Position numbers and translations under genes: made by a program. A stretch of DNA of 64,000 bases from Bacteroidota bacterium (GTDB taxonomy: Bacteria > Bacteroidota > Bacteroidia > CAIKAF01): positions 1-64,000 of the forward strand of contig JAEZEQ010000002.1 in assembly GCA_023432985.1 (NCBI GenBank), written 5' to 3'. The notes below the pieces were generated by a model, which ran no database searches, was not told where the DNA came from, and saw nothing but the letters and a program-made list of their open reading frames with translations. Numbering within the stretch: position 1 is the stretch's first letter; each line of letters starts with the position of its first letter. Shown here piece after piece: positions 18,509 through 27,384 of this stretch.

Positions 18509-19237
18509 CTATGTGCCTGTATTCAAATGGGGCTTCAATCTTTCGCCTATCTTTATCGCCCAATTCGACGCCGTACGCCCATAAAAATGTGCCGTTTTTA
18601 AGGTATCATTGCCTACTATGTCGTCGCTGCGAATAAGGGGAATTTTATACTTAGAGGTGACTTTTATTATGGGATCAATTCGTTCGTTAAACCTTTCTCT
18701 TTTAAAAGGACCAACCCAAATTATTTGAGTTTGGGGAGATTGACCGCGGATGATTTCGACCAAATTCTGATGCGCATTGGTGAGATTACTCCCCAAAGCT
18801 ATGAGTACATACGCAGGCTGTGAGGCTTTTATATAATTTGCTAAACGGCCTTCATAACTTTTGAAGACGATTTCATTGGTATAAATACGCACATGTTCTA
18901 AAGTTCTTATTTTACTTTTGTCCGGAATGATTTCATCTTTTTTACTCACACGAATTTTATAGCCGCAACAAAAGTTTTTCATGGTAAGGGTAAAATGCAT
19001 GCTGCCTGCTCCTCCAATGGCTATACTGGTAATATCGAAACGATTTATCTTGTGCAGTTGTTTATGCAAATACTCCCCAAAATCGCCAACCAAATGCGAA
19101 TCTCCGAGGATTAATAATTCGGGTGTAGTCTTTGGAATACTGTCGTTTTCTACCTGTGCCCAAAGGGATGCACCAGAAAAAGACAGACAACATAGTAGAA
19201 GTAAAAATATGCTTGTTTTCTTGAAAAAAGGGTTCAT
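18509..19237 (-). CDS. Exported SGNH/GDSL-type hydrolase-like protein
   Basis: A 242-residue exported protein. The open frame extends back to 19390, but the ATG at 19237 begins a clear signal peptide (MNPFFKKTSIFLLLLCC to ASLWAQ), so that start is chosen. Block I LLILGDSHLVG supplies the putative nucleophile Ser47, ALGSNLTN supplies the oxyanion-hole Asn, and a late HFYGRTASNW supplies a candidate His. SGNH enzymes include lipases and polysaccharide or peptidoglycan O-acetyl esterases; the substrate here is not evident. It is divergent from the protease gene that starts at 19379. Confidence 0.78.
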   Translation of the reverse strand: MNPFFKKTSIFLLLLCCLSFSGASLWAQVENDSIPKTTPELLILGDSHLVGDFGEYLHKQLHKINRFDITSIAIGGAGSMHFTLTMKNFCCGYKIRVSKKDEIIPDKSKIRTLEHVRIYTNEIVFKSYEGRLANYIKASQPAYVLIALGSNLTNAHQNLVEIIRGQSPQTQIIWVGPFKRERFNERIDPIIKVTSKYKIPLIRSDDIVGNDTLKTAHFYGRTASNWAIKIGERLKPHLNTGT

Positions 19238-19378
19238 TTTTTTCTTTAAATTTCGAGCATAAAGGTAAGCCTTGTTTACGAATATCAAAGGATTATCTGT
19301 TTTTTTTCCAATGCAATGCGTCAGCTTTTTTTGTTTCCTGCCAATTTTTAATACCTTCGAATTATACCTGTACATGCT

Positions 19379-21904
19379 ATGAAAAAACATTGTTTCTTAT
19401 TTTTTGCATTTCTGTTTTCCTTTCTATCTGTTTATGGCCAAAATAGAAATTATCTGATATGGCTGGGCCCTTATGCTATAGATGAAGGGCGTACTTTTGA
19501 GACTAACCGTGAAAGGAAAAAAGTGATATTTGAAACTATGTATGCCCAAGCGCAAACTCAGCAGGAAGATTTACGCTTATTTCTTACGAATCAGGGCTTT
19601 CAATTTAAACCTTTGCTGGTTATTAATGGCGTTTTACTGAGTGCAGAAGCAGCTGATTTATTATCTGTCCAACTTCAATTTCCGCACTATAATTATGTAG
19701 ACATCAGCGATTGGAAATATAAAGCGCATAGTCCCGTTTTTATGTCGGAACCGGAAAAATCAGCAAGAGCAATTGGAGTGGCCGAACCGGGTCTGATTGC
19801 CGTAGGGGCTCGGCAAATATGGCAAATGGGCTATAGTGGTAAAGGTGTAAGTGTATTGTCTTTTGATACGGGTGTATGGCCTGATCATGAAGCGATTAAG
19901 GATCGTTTTATGGCCAATTTTTTTCCGTATAAACAAACTTGGCAAGGCTATTTTTCGCCCGTCCCTGTCGACAAGGGAAACAGTCATGGCACGCATACGA
20001 TTGGGACTATGTTGGGTTTACATAAGACGAATCAAGACACTATAGGTTTGGCTTTTGAAGGCTATTATATGGCTACAGACCCTATTGTTTCTGATTTGGC
20101 TTTTTTATTGCCGCTGGATTCTATTTTGAGTGCCTATAATTGGGCATTGAATCCGGATGGAAATCCCGCCACCACTTACGATATTCCCGATGTTATTTGC
20201 AATAGCTGGGGTTGGGTAGATCCACCGGATTCCTCGCTATGTACGGGATTTATGGAGAATTTATTGCACAATATAGAATTGGTTGGTATAGCAAATGAAT
20301 ACTCCGCCGGAAATGATGGTCCTGCCGCCATTTCTGTCGGTGCCCCCGCTTTGGTGAGCTCGAATGTGGTCAATGCTTTTTCGGTTGGCGCCGTTGATGC
20401 CCATGACCCCGCCTGGCCTATAGCCAATTTCTCGAGCAGAGGTCCCGGGGTTTGTGGCAATAACCCCTCGCTAATTATTAAACCCGAAGTGGTAGCACCC
20501 GGCGTACAAGTCCGCTCAGCGGTTGTGAATAATGGCTATTCGTCTTATAATGGGACTTCTATGGCCGGTCCGCATGTGGCAGGCGCACTTATGTTGCTCC
20601 GTGAAGCTTTCCCCCAAGCCAGTGCGCGCGAATTGAAGGAAGCTCTCTATTTTTCCGCCATAGATCTGGGTGACCCGGGCGAAGATAATACCTATGGTAT
20701 GGGAATGATTTCTATACCCAATGCTTTTACTTATCTTCAAAACCTGGGCTTTAGTCCGGCTAATCCCGCCCTTGGCGAAGATGACCTGGCAGTTTCTTGT
20801 ATTAATCCGCCCCCTTATTGGGCTTGTAGCGCTGATATCACACCTCAGTATCGCATTCGTAATCATGCCCAAACAACTATAGATACGCTGCATATTCAAT
20901 TGATGCATAATGGGAATTTGATTTTTGCTAATGCCCTGCCTGTCTTTCTGGCACCCGGCGATTCTATGCTGTTTACAGCCCCAAATGCGCTTAATCTGGA
21001 TCCGGAATTGAACGAAACCTGGTTGTCTGTTGCGCATAATGCTTATGCCGAACCGGATCTCATTAATAATAATTCCACTTTCAGAACCTATTATCAAATG
21101 CCTAGAAATTTGCCTTATGCCAATGCGCTTCATTTTACCGGTGGAGATACCAAAGATTGGGAAATCCGAAATCCGGATGGTTTGCGTACATGGGAATTTT
21201 TGGCCTCGGGTGGATTGCAATTCTGCGATACTTCTGCGGTTATTCGTTTCCCCGCATATACCTCAAATGTCGGCGTGCCTCAACAGGATTTATTGATAAG
21301 TCCCCCCGTAGATTTGCCCCAATCAGATAATCTATATGTTTCTTTTTGGGTGGCTTATGCAAAACGTCTGCAGAACCAGAAAGACAGTGTGGAATTGCTG
21401 ATTCAGACCGATTGTAAGGACGCTTTTTCGGATGTATTGTATAGCTGCCATACGCAAAATGCAGCAACGGTCGAACAAATGAATCCCATTTTATTTGTAC
21501 CCAGTGAAGCCTCTCATTGGAAAAGACATGTGGTGAAAATCCCGTCGAATTATAGTCAGAATAAGGTCTATTTTGCATTCCGCAGTAAGAATTATAAAGG
21601 AGGTAGTTTTTGGCTGGGCAAATTTGCCGTGCACGAAGGCAGCGATTTTGTAGGGGCCGAGATGCTCAATCTGAAGTCGGATATTCTTCTTTATCCCAAT
21701 CCGACTACGGATATTTTGCATCTGGAAGGCTCACAAATGGGGCGTATTAAAGTCCTCGATATGCAGGGACGTTTGGTGCGGTTTTTCGACTTTGCCGACT
21801 TTGCAACAAGCCGAACTATTAATGTGGAATCGCTCCAAAAAGGAGTTTATATGCTCGAAATTGAAACAGCACAAGGAAGAAGTGTTTTGAAATTTATCCG
21901 TTGA
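19379..21904 (+). CDS. Secreted subtilisin-like (S8) serine protease with T9SS type A sorting domain
   Basis: An 841-residue secreted protease. The signal peptide is 1-20. The S8 catalytic triad is Asp163 (SFDTGVWPDHEA), His203 (NSHGTHTIGT) and Ser394 (YNGTSMAGPHVAG), with the oxyanion Asn312 in SAGNDG. Beta-rich modules fill about 450-760. The C-terminal ~75 residues (ILLYPNPTTDILHLEG, VLDMQGRLVR, LQKGVYMLEI) are a type A sorting signal for type IX secretion, normally removed and replaced by a surface anchor. Its end overlaps the convergent waaA by 11 bases. A near-consensus TACCTTCG lies about 20-30 bp upstream of the start. Confidence 0.93.
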   Translation: MKKHCFLFFAFLFSFLSVYGQNRNYLIWLGPYAIDEGRTFETNRERKKVIFETMYAQAQTQQEDLRLFLTNQGFQFKPLLVINGVLLSAEAADLLSVQLQFPHYNYVDISDWKYKAHSPVFMSEPEKSARAIGVAEPGLIAVGARQIWQMGYSGKGVSVLSFDTGVWPDHEAIKDRFMANFFPYKQTWQGYFSPVPVDKGNSHGTHTIGTMLGLHKTNQDTIGLAFEGYYMATDPIVSDLAFLLPLDSILSAYNWALNPDGNPATTYDIPDVICNSWGWVDPPDSSLCTGFMENLLHNIELVGIANEYSAGNDGPAAISVGAPALVSSNVVNAFSVGAVDAHDPAWPIANFSSRGPGVCGNNPSLIIKPEVVAPGVQVRSAVVNNGYSSYNGTSMAGPHVAGALMLLREAFPQASARELKEALYFSAIDLGDPGEDNTYGMGMISIPNAFTYLQNLGFSPANPALGEDDLAVSCINPPPYWACSADITPQYRIRNHAQTTIDTLHIQLMHNGNLIFANALPVFLAPGDSMLFTAPNALNLDPELNETWLSVAHNAYAEPDLINNNSTFRTYYQMPRNLPYANALHFTGGDTKDWEIRNPDGLRTWEFLASGGLQFCDTSAVIRFPAYTSNVGVPQQDLLISPPVDLPQSDNLYVSFWVAYAKRLQNQKDSVELLIQTDCKDAFSDVLYSCHTQNAATVEQMNPILFVPSEASHWKRHVVKIPSNYSQNKVYFAFRSKNYKGGSFWLGKFAVHEGSDFVGAEMLNLKSDILLYPNPTTDILHLEGSQMGRIKVLDMQGRLVRFFDFADFATSRTINVESLQKGVYMLEIETAQGRSVLKFIR

Positions 21905-23093
21905 TGTGTTTCAGGATTTTCTGAGTGGCTCCGGCATTTTCGTGTACGTATGCCGAGGATGCTTTTCCCATTTTTTGTTGCAGCTCCTCGTCTCCCAGTA
22001 AGCTATGCATAAAGGCGGTTAGCTCTGCTTTTTCTCTAAAAGAACGCGCTGCGTTTACTTCGATCAAAGCCCCGGCTTCGTGAAATTTTTTATAGGCCGG
22101 ACCGAATAATACAGGTAAGCCAAATACGGCAGGCTCCATGGTATTGTGTACCGCTTTTCCGAAAGCTCCGCCCACATAAGCGATTTTTCCGTAGGAATAG
22201 GCCGAAGCCAACATACCCATATTGTCTAAAATGAGAATTTGCGCAGCTTTGTTTGTATCGTATGTACTATATCGCTGGGCTTGACCAATGGAGCATAGCT
22301 TTTCTATAAAAGCTTGATCGAGATTATGCGGGGCAATTAAAAATTTTTCATGGGGATTTAGTCCGACCACCCCTTCTATAATTTCGAAATCCTGAGGCCA
22401 TACCGAACCAAAAATGCTTAATTTTTTCCCATTCGAAAAATGCTCTATAATTTTGTTTTCTTGCAATTGAGCTTTAATTTGTAATACTCTGTCGAGCCTT
22501 GTATCGCCGCAAAAAGCATGATTTTTAATGCCTCTTTTTTCTAATATTTGCTCACTTTTTTTATCTTGAAGAAATAAGAAAGTGAAGCCTTTTAATATAG
22601 ATAAGAACCAGCCGCCAACAAAGGAAAAGAATAGTTGACTTTCTCGGAATAAACCGGATATTAAATAAAGAGGAATTTTTCTTTTTTGTATAGATTCCAA
22701 GGTGTGAAACCAGAATTCATATTTCACCATAATGACCATATCGGGGTCGAAATGATCGAGAAATTGATTTATTTTTTTCGGATAATCGTAAGGAATATAG
22801 CCTATATAATCGGCAAAGGGGTAGTTTTTGCGGACTTCATATCCCGATGGCGAAAAAAAAGTAAGCAAAATCTGATAATTGTATTTTGTTTTCCATTCCT
22901 CAATCAAAGGCCTGGCCTGTTCGAATTCGCCCAATGAGGCACAATGTACCCAAATCGTTTTCCCATTTTTTGCAAAAGGACTTAAGGCTGTTTTTCGACC
23001 CTTTACCCAGCTCGCGGCTTTGGTCGAAAATAAAGATGCTATATGCACGCCGGCATAATATAAGGTAATGATTATGGTATAAATCGCTTTCAT
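21894..23093 (-). CDS. waaA: 3-deoxy-D-manno-octulosonic acid (Kdo) transferase
   Basis: GT30 enzyme that adds Kdo from CMP-Kdo to lipid IVA at the inner membrane. It has an N-terminal membrane anchor (about 1-25). The catalytic-Glu motif is VHCASLGEFEQARPL. FGSVWPQDFEI precedes the nucleotide-binding motif YVGGAFGKAVHNTMEPA with PVLFGP. The frame reaches a TTG at 23105, but that codon lies inside the promoter box, so the ATG at 23093 (MKAIYTIII, 399 residues) is chosen. It overlaps the protease gene tail-to-tail by 11 bases and is divergent from the heptose-type fusion gene. Confidence 0.93.
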   Translation of the reverse strand: MKAIYTIIITLYYAGVHIASLFSTKAASWVKGRKTALSPFAKNGKTIWVHCASLGEFEQARPLIEEWKTKYNYQILLTFFSPSGYEVRKNYPFADYIGYIPYDYPKKINQFLDHFDPDMVIMVKYEFWFHTLESIQKRKIPLYLISGLFRESQLFFSFVGGWFLSILKGFTFLFLQDKKSEQILEKRGIKNHAFCGDTRLDRVLQIKAQLQENKIIEHFSNGKKLSIFGSVWPQDFEIIEGVVGLNPHEKFLIAPHNLDQAFIEKLCSIGQAQRYSTYDTNKAAQILILDNMGMLASAYSYGKIAYVGGAFGKAVHNTMEPAVFGLPVLFGPAYKKFHEAGALIEVNAARSFREKAELTAFMHSLLGDEELQQKMGKASSAYVHENAGATQKILKHING

Positions 23094-23102
23094 CTCTATC
23101 TG

Positions 23103-23110
23103 CAAATGTA
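23103..23110 (-). promoter_or_regulatory. Bacteroidota -7 box for waaA
   Basis: Reads TACATTTG on the minus strand, an exact TAnnTTTG match, nine bases before the waaA ATG. The remaining ~190 bp up to the divergent gene show only a near match, TACTTTCG, close to 23302 on the plus strand. Confidence 0.55.
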
Positions 23111-23301
23111 TAATTATTTGCTCTGGACAGATATGTTTTTTTGGGATTAGGATTATAAATGGGTTTCATTTTAGCCTCTATTTTTCTTGTTTATTTACGT
23201 ATAGAATAGGCTTATGTATTTGTGTAGAGCGTGTGATCTGTCTTCATTCGGGGATAAATAGTGGAGGGAATTCGGCTAAAAAATTGTACTTTCGTTTCCG
23301 C

Positions 23302-25182
23302 ATGATGAAAGCAGCCATAATAGCCGGAGGAAAAGGCACACGCCTGAAAGATCATTATTCTGTTCCCAAACCATTGGTATTGTTGAACGGTAAGCCGGTA
23401 ATTGCATATCAGTTCGAACTCCTTGCTCAATACGGAATAAAAGAAGTGGTATTGCTGTTGGGGCATGGTGCCGAAGAGATTCAAGCCTATTGCGGAGATG
23501 GAAGTAAATGGGGTTTACAATTTATTTATTCGATCGAAGATCAAGCTTTGGGCACAGCCGGTTCTTTGAAAAATGCCGAGAAATATTTCGATGATGATTT
23601 TTTGGTTTTCTATGCCGATGTGGCTATAAATATGGATTTGCATCGCTTTATTCGTTTTCATCGAAATCATAAAAGTAAAGCCACTTTAGCTGTTCATCCC
23701 AACGATCATCCTTTCGACAGCGATTTGCTCGATTGCGATTCAGATGGGAAAATAAACGCATTTTATGCCAAGCCGCATCCCAAAGGACAATATTTTAGAA
23801 ACTTAGTCAACGCTGCCGTTTATATTTTTTCGCCCGAAATTTTCCGTTTCATTCCGGAAAAAGCTTTTGCCGATTTCGGAAAAAATATTTTCCCTGAACT
23901 GGTACATCGTTGCGATATGTATGCCTATAATACCATTGAATATATCAAAGATATGGGTACGCCCGAAAGGGTAAAAGAGGTGGAGGAGGCTATGCAAAGT
24001 GGCAAATGGGCTAAAGCCAATTACAATCACCCTCAGAAAGCCATATTTTTCGACAGGGATGGGGTATTGAATTTAGATCCGGGATTTATCAAGCATCCCG
24101 ATGAGTTTATGTTATATCCTTTCACGTCTAAAGCAGTTTCTCTAGCCAATAGAAGTGAGTTTGCTTCCATCGTAGTAACCAATCAAAGTGGTATAGCCCG
24201 GAATATTTTTAATGAGGAAATGTTGCATAAGATTCACCATAAAATGGAATGGATGTTGGGTGAAGAAGGAGCTAAGCTCGATGCCATTTATTTTTGTCCG
24301 CACCATCCCGATAAAGGATTTCCGGAAGAGAATCCCGAATTAAAAATAGATTGCGATTGCCGCAAGCCCAAGCCGGGAATGTTGTTAAAAGCAGCCCGGG
24401 AATTTTGTATCGATTTATCCCATTCCTGGATGATAGGCGATACGGGGCGCGATATGCAGGCCGCACGTTCTGCCGGGGTTACGCCCGTAGCCGTACGTAC
24501 AGGTCATGCACTTGCCGATACCGACGATAAACCCGATTTTTTCTTCGATAATGTATTCGATGCGGTCGATTTTATTGTGCATGATCCTTGTCAGTCTCTT
24601 TTCGAAAAAGTTAAAAAACAATTTGATGCGTCCAATTCATCAGGTGCATTTCTTATTTTAATTGGCGGAAATAGCGGTTCGGGAAAAAGTACGGTTGCTG
24701 CATCCTTAAAGAAGAAATTTTCGGAATCGGGCATACATTCAACCCTCGTACATCTAGATCATTGGATTAAGCCGGCTTCAATGCGCGAAGAAAATGAAAA
24801 TGTGTTCAGCCGCTTCAGAATGGAACAATTGGAAGAGGATTTACAATCGTTCTGGGATGGCGAAATTATAAGTGTTCCACAATATGACCGAAGGACCCGG
24901 GCGCATAAAGGGCATGTAGTTTATGGTAAAGGGAAAAGCGAGTTGATTATAGTAGAAGGCGTGCCCGCCCTGGCTTGCAAGAGTTTGTTGCCACATGCCG
25001 ATTTACGTATATTTTGCGATATAAATGAAGATTTGTATAAAGAACGTTTTTTTGCCAGATATATATGGAAAGGTCTGTCGGAAGAGGCTATAGAAAGTCT
25101 TTTTAAAGAGAGAATTGAAGATGAAAGGCCTTATATTGATGTCTTAAAAGAAAAGGCCGATATTGTATATACGCTAAAATAA
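23302..25182 (+). CDS. Three-domain fusion: sugar-1-phosphate nucleotidyltransferase, GmhB-like phosphatase, uridine-kinase-like P-loop domain
   Basis: A 626-residue protein. Residues 1-235 are a sugar-nucleotidyltransferase (GGKGTRL at 9-15, metal Asp in FYADVAIN near 106). Residues 246-425 are a HAD-IIIA phosphatase like GmhB: Asp251/Asp253 in FFDRDGVLN, zinc-loop Cys332-His334-Cys351-Cys353, and MIGDTGRDMQAA. Residues 448-626 are a uridine-kinase-like P-loop domain (GGNSGSGKST at 455-464, HLDHW, IIVEGVPAL). Together they could phosphorylate, dephosphorylate and activate a heptose phosphate to NDP-heptose for LPS; this is inference. The frame opens at 23233, but MMKAAIIAGGKG is the family start (ATG at 23302 or 23305). 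DapD follows after 9 bp. Confidence 0.88.
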   Translation: MMKAAIIAGGKGTRLKDHYSVPKPLVLLNGKPVIAYQFELLAQYGIKEVVLLLGHGAEEIQAYCGDGSKWGLQFIYSIEDQALGTAGSLKNAEKYFDDDFLVFYADVAINMDLHRFIRFHRNHKSKATLAVHPNDHPFDSDLLDCDSDGKINAFYAKPHPKGQYFRNLVNAAVYIFSPEIFRFIPEKAFADFGKNIFPELVHRCDMYAYNTIEYIKDMGTPERVKEVEEAMQSGKWAKANYNHPQKAIFFDRDGVLNLDPGFIKHPDEFMLYPFTSKAVSLANRSEFASIVVTNQSGIARNIFNEEMLHKIHHKMEWMLGEEGAKLDAIYFCPHHPDKGFPEENPELKIDCDCRKPKPGMLLKAAREFCIDLSHSWMIGDTGRDMQAARSAGVTPVAVRTGHALADTDDKPDFFFDNVFDAVDFIVHDPCQSLFEKVKKQFDASNSSGAFLILIGGNSGSGKSTVAASLKKKFSESGIHSTLVHLDHWIKPASMREENENVFSRFRMEQLEEDLQSFWDGEIISVPQYDRRTRAHKGHVVYGKGKSELIIVEGVPALACKSLLPHADLRIFCDINEDLYKERFFARYIWKGLSEEAIESLFKERIEDERPYIDVLKEKADIVYTLK

Positions 25183-25191
25183 AAAAATAGT

Positions 25192-26013
25192 ATGGAAATT
25201 AATTTGCTTCGAAAAACAATTGAAGAAGCCTGGGAAAACAGGGATTTATTGAGTAGTGCAGAAGTGCAAATGGCGATTCGTCACCTTATTGATAAATTAG
25301 ATAAGGGTGAATTACGTGTTGCCGAACCGGATGGAGAAAATTGGGTTTTGCACGAATGGATAAAGAAGGGCGTAATTTTGTATTTCCCCATTCAGAAAAT
25401 GGAAGTGAGTCAGGCCGGTCCTTTTATGTATTTCGATAAAATTGATCTAAAAGGGCATTATGATAGTTTGGGTGTGCGCGTTGTACCGCCTGCGGTTGCA
25501 CGTTATGGCTCATTTATAGCATCGGGATGCATTCTAATGCCTAGTTATGTAAATATTGGAGCTTATGTTGATTCGGGTACCATGGTTGATACTTGGGCTA
25601 CGGTAGGTTCTTGCGCACAAATCGGAAAGAATGTACACCTGAGTGGAGGTGTTGGCATTGGAGGCGTATTGGAACCTGTACAAGCTGCGCCGGTTATCAT
25701 CGAGGATGGCTGCTTTATCGGATCCCGATGCATAGTGGTGGAGGGTGCACATATAGGAAAAGAAGCCGTACTAGGAGCCAATGTGGTTATTACCGGAAGT
25801 ACGAAAATTATTGATGTTACCCGGGAAACGCCGGTCGAACATAAAGGTTATGTGCCACCGAGAAGTGTGGTGATTCCGGGTTCATATACCAAAACTTTTC
25901 CTGCCGGTTCCTATCAGGTGCCCTGTGCGCTCATAATCGGACAAAGAAAAGAAAGTACGAATTTGAAAACATCGCTCAATGATGCATTGAGGGAACATAA
26001 TGTGGCGGTATAA
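25192..26013 (+). CDS. dapD: Tetrahydrodipicolinate N-succinyltransferase
   Basis: Lysine/diaminopimelate pathway enzyme that succinylates tetrahydrodipicolinate, feeding peptidoglycan cross-bridges. Its 273 residues match the usual length. A helical N-terminal domain is followed by left-handed beta-helix hexapeptides (ARYGSFIASGCILMPSYVNI, VDTWATVGSCAQIGKNVHL, GVGIGGVLEPVQAAPVIIED). The family motif GYVPPRSVVIPGS is near the C-terminus. It lies between the heptose-type fusion (9 bp) and a GT9 gene (no gap), so it is part of an envelope-precursor operon. Confidence 0.95.
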   Translation: MEINLLRKTIEEAWENRDLLSSAEVQMAIRHLIDKLDKGELRVAEPDGENWVLHEWIKKGVILYFPIQKMEVSQAGPFMYFDKIDLKGHYDSLGVRVVPPAVARYGSFIASGCILMPSYVNIGAYVDSGTMVDTWATVGSCAQIGKNVHLSGGVGIGGVLEPVQAAPVIIEDGCFIGSRCIVVEGAHIGKEAVLGANVVITGSTKIIDVTRETPVEHKGYVPPRSVVIPGSYTKTFPAGSYQVPCALIIGQRKESTNLKTSLNDALREHNVAV

Positions 26014-26982
26014 TTGAAAATATTAATTATTCAAAGCTCCTTTCCGGGCGATTGCATTTTGGCTACATCGCTAATCGAAAGTGTATATGCTTCTCATCCC
26101 GAAGCCGAAATTCACTTCTTGCTGCGTAAAGGCAATGAAGCTCTTTTTCAACAGCATCCTCTGTTAAAGAAATTGTGGATATGGGATAAGAAAAATAAAT
26201 ACAGTTCGGCCCTGGAATTGATTCTTTCTTTTCGAAAAGAGAAATTCGACCTGATCATAAATGTTCAGCGCTTCTTTATGACGGGACTTATGACTCTTTT
26301 GTCGGCACCTAAAAAAAGTATAGGTTTTGATAAGAATCCGCTTTCCTTTTTATTTAGCATAAAGCGTAAACATTTTTTTGATGAAACTTTGCACGAAACA
26401 GATCGGAATTTTGCGTTGATTAAAGATTTTTGTACACATGCGCTGCCTCCCAAATTATATCCGCCCCAAGTCGACATAGTAGAGAAACCTTACCTGGTTT
26501 TAGCTCCGGCTTCGGTTTGGTTTACCAAGCAATGGCCCGAAAAATACTGGATAGAATTGGGAAAAGAAATGAGAAAAGATTTCGATATAGTATTGATGGG
26601 TGGTCCGGCGGACGCGGATTTATGTAGCCGTATAGAGCAGGGTATAGGCGAAAGCGTACACAATGTTTGTGGAAAATATAGTCTGCTGGAATCGGCCGGA
26701 ATCATTAAAAAGGCCAGAGCTATAGTCTGCAACGACAGTGCTCCGGCTCATTTAGCCACGGCTGTTAATACCCCTACGGTGCAGATTTATTGTAGTACAA
26801 TCACCCAATTCGGATTTTGGGCTAAAGCCGAAAAAACAGTAATCCTTCAAAGCGAAGAAGATTTAGCTTGCCGTCCTTGCTCCCTGCACGGCAAAGATGC
26901 TTGTCCGCTCCAACATTTTGCATGCGGATTTTCCATAGCACCTATGCGCGTAAAAGAGGCCTTGTTTAAGGTGTTGAATTAA
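26014..26982 (+). CDS. GT9 family (heptosyltransferase-like) glycosyltransferase
   Basis: A 322-residue ADP-heptose:LPS heptosyltransferase-like enzyme. Typical features are the N-terminal MKILIIQSSFPGDCILAT strand and loop, LAPASVWFTKQWPEKYW in the donor-binding half, and VCNDSAPAHLATAVNTPTVQIY. The start is a TTG immediately after the dapD stop (TAATTG), which gives the full family N-terminus; no in-frame ATG precedes it. Placement behind the heptose-type fusion supports inner-core LPS heptose transfer. Its stop overlaps that of the convergent ArsC-like gene by four bases. Confidence 0.9.
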   Translation: MKILIIQSSFPGDCILATSLIESVYASHPEAEIHFLLRKGNEALFQQHPLLKKLWIWDKKNKYSSALELILSFRKEKFDLIINVQRFFMTGLMTLLSAPKKSIGFDKNPLSFLFSIKRKHFFDETLHETDRNFALIKDFCTHALPPKLYPPQVDIVEKPYLVLAPASVWFTKQWPEKYWIELGKEMRKDFDIVLMGGPADADLCSRIEQGIGESVHNVCGKYSLLESAGIIKKARAIVCNDSAPAHLATAVNTPTVQIYCSTITQFGFWAKAEKTVILQSEEDLACRPCSLHGKDACPLQHFACGFSIAPMRVKEALFKVLN

Positions 26983-27332
26983 GGTAAAATAGAATCGATT
27001 AATTCGGCCGGTCTGGCTATAATCGCTTTTTTACCGACTATAACAACAGGCCTTTCAATCAACTGCGGATGAAGAAGCATAGCATCCAAAAGCTCATCCT
27101 CCGATGGATTTTTACCCGCAAATAATTCCGTATATATTTTTTCCTTTTTACGTACCCAGTCCGAAGCTCCTATACCCAATAGTTTAAGCATTTTCTTCAT
27201 TTCTTCCTTGCTTGGAATGTCTTGCATATAGAGGCGTTGAGTGAAAGAGAGACCTTTCGATTCCAAATATTTTACCGCTTCTCTACTTTTTCCGCATCGA
27301 TTATTATGCCAGATTTGTATGTTTGAATCCAT
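26979..27332 (-). CDS. ArsC/Spx family glutaredoxin-like protein
   Basis: A 117-residue thioredoxin-fold protein. The N-terminal strand and active site are HNNRCGKSREAVKYL with Cys13; family motifs NPSEDELLDAMLLHP and ERPVVIVGKKAIIARP follow. The arsenate reductase family has this Cys-x2-Ser layout and an Arg in ERP. Many such chromosomal copies are general redox proteins, and there is no ars operon here, so arsenate reduction is only one possibility. It overlaps the GT9 gene tail-to-tail by four bases. Confidence 0.85.
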   Translation of the reverse strand: MDSNIQIWHNNRCGKSREAVKYLESKGLSFTQRLYMQDIPSKEEMKKMLKLLGIGASDWVRKKEKIYTELFAGKNPSEDELLDAMLLHPQLIERPVVIVGKKAIIARPAELIDSILP

Positions 27333-27345
27333 GGGTTAAATATAA

Positions 27346-27353
27346 TACATTTG
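27346..27353 (+). promoter_or_regulatory. Bacteroidota promoter for the photolyase gene
   Basis: TACATTTG is an exact TAnnTTTG match with a TTG (27323-27325) 20 bases upstream, giving a good two-part Bacteroidota promoter. The start codon lies 31 bases downstream. Confidence 0.65.
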
Positions 27354-27384
27354 ACACATTGATGGCATAATTCATATTCATTTT

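Noticed and set aside
20516..21220. 234-codon minus-strand open frame inside the S8 protease gene
   Set aside because: Long but composed of Ile/Arg/Gln-rich shadow sequence, opposite confirmed domains; no start context.
26979..27332. Arsenate resistance function
   Set aside because: ArsC-like fold only; no arsB/arsR/acr3 neighbours, so no ars operon is called.
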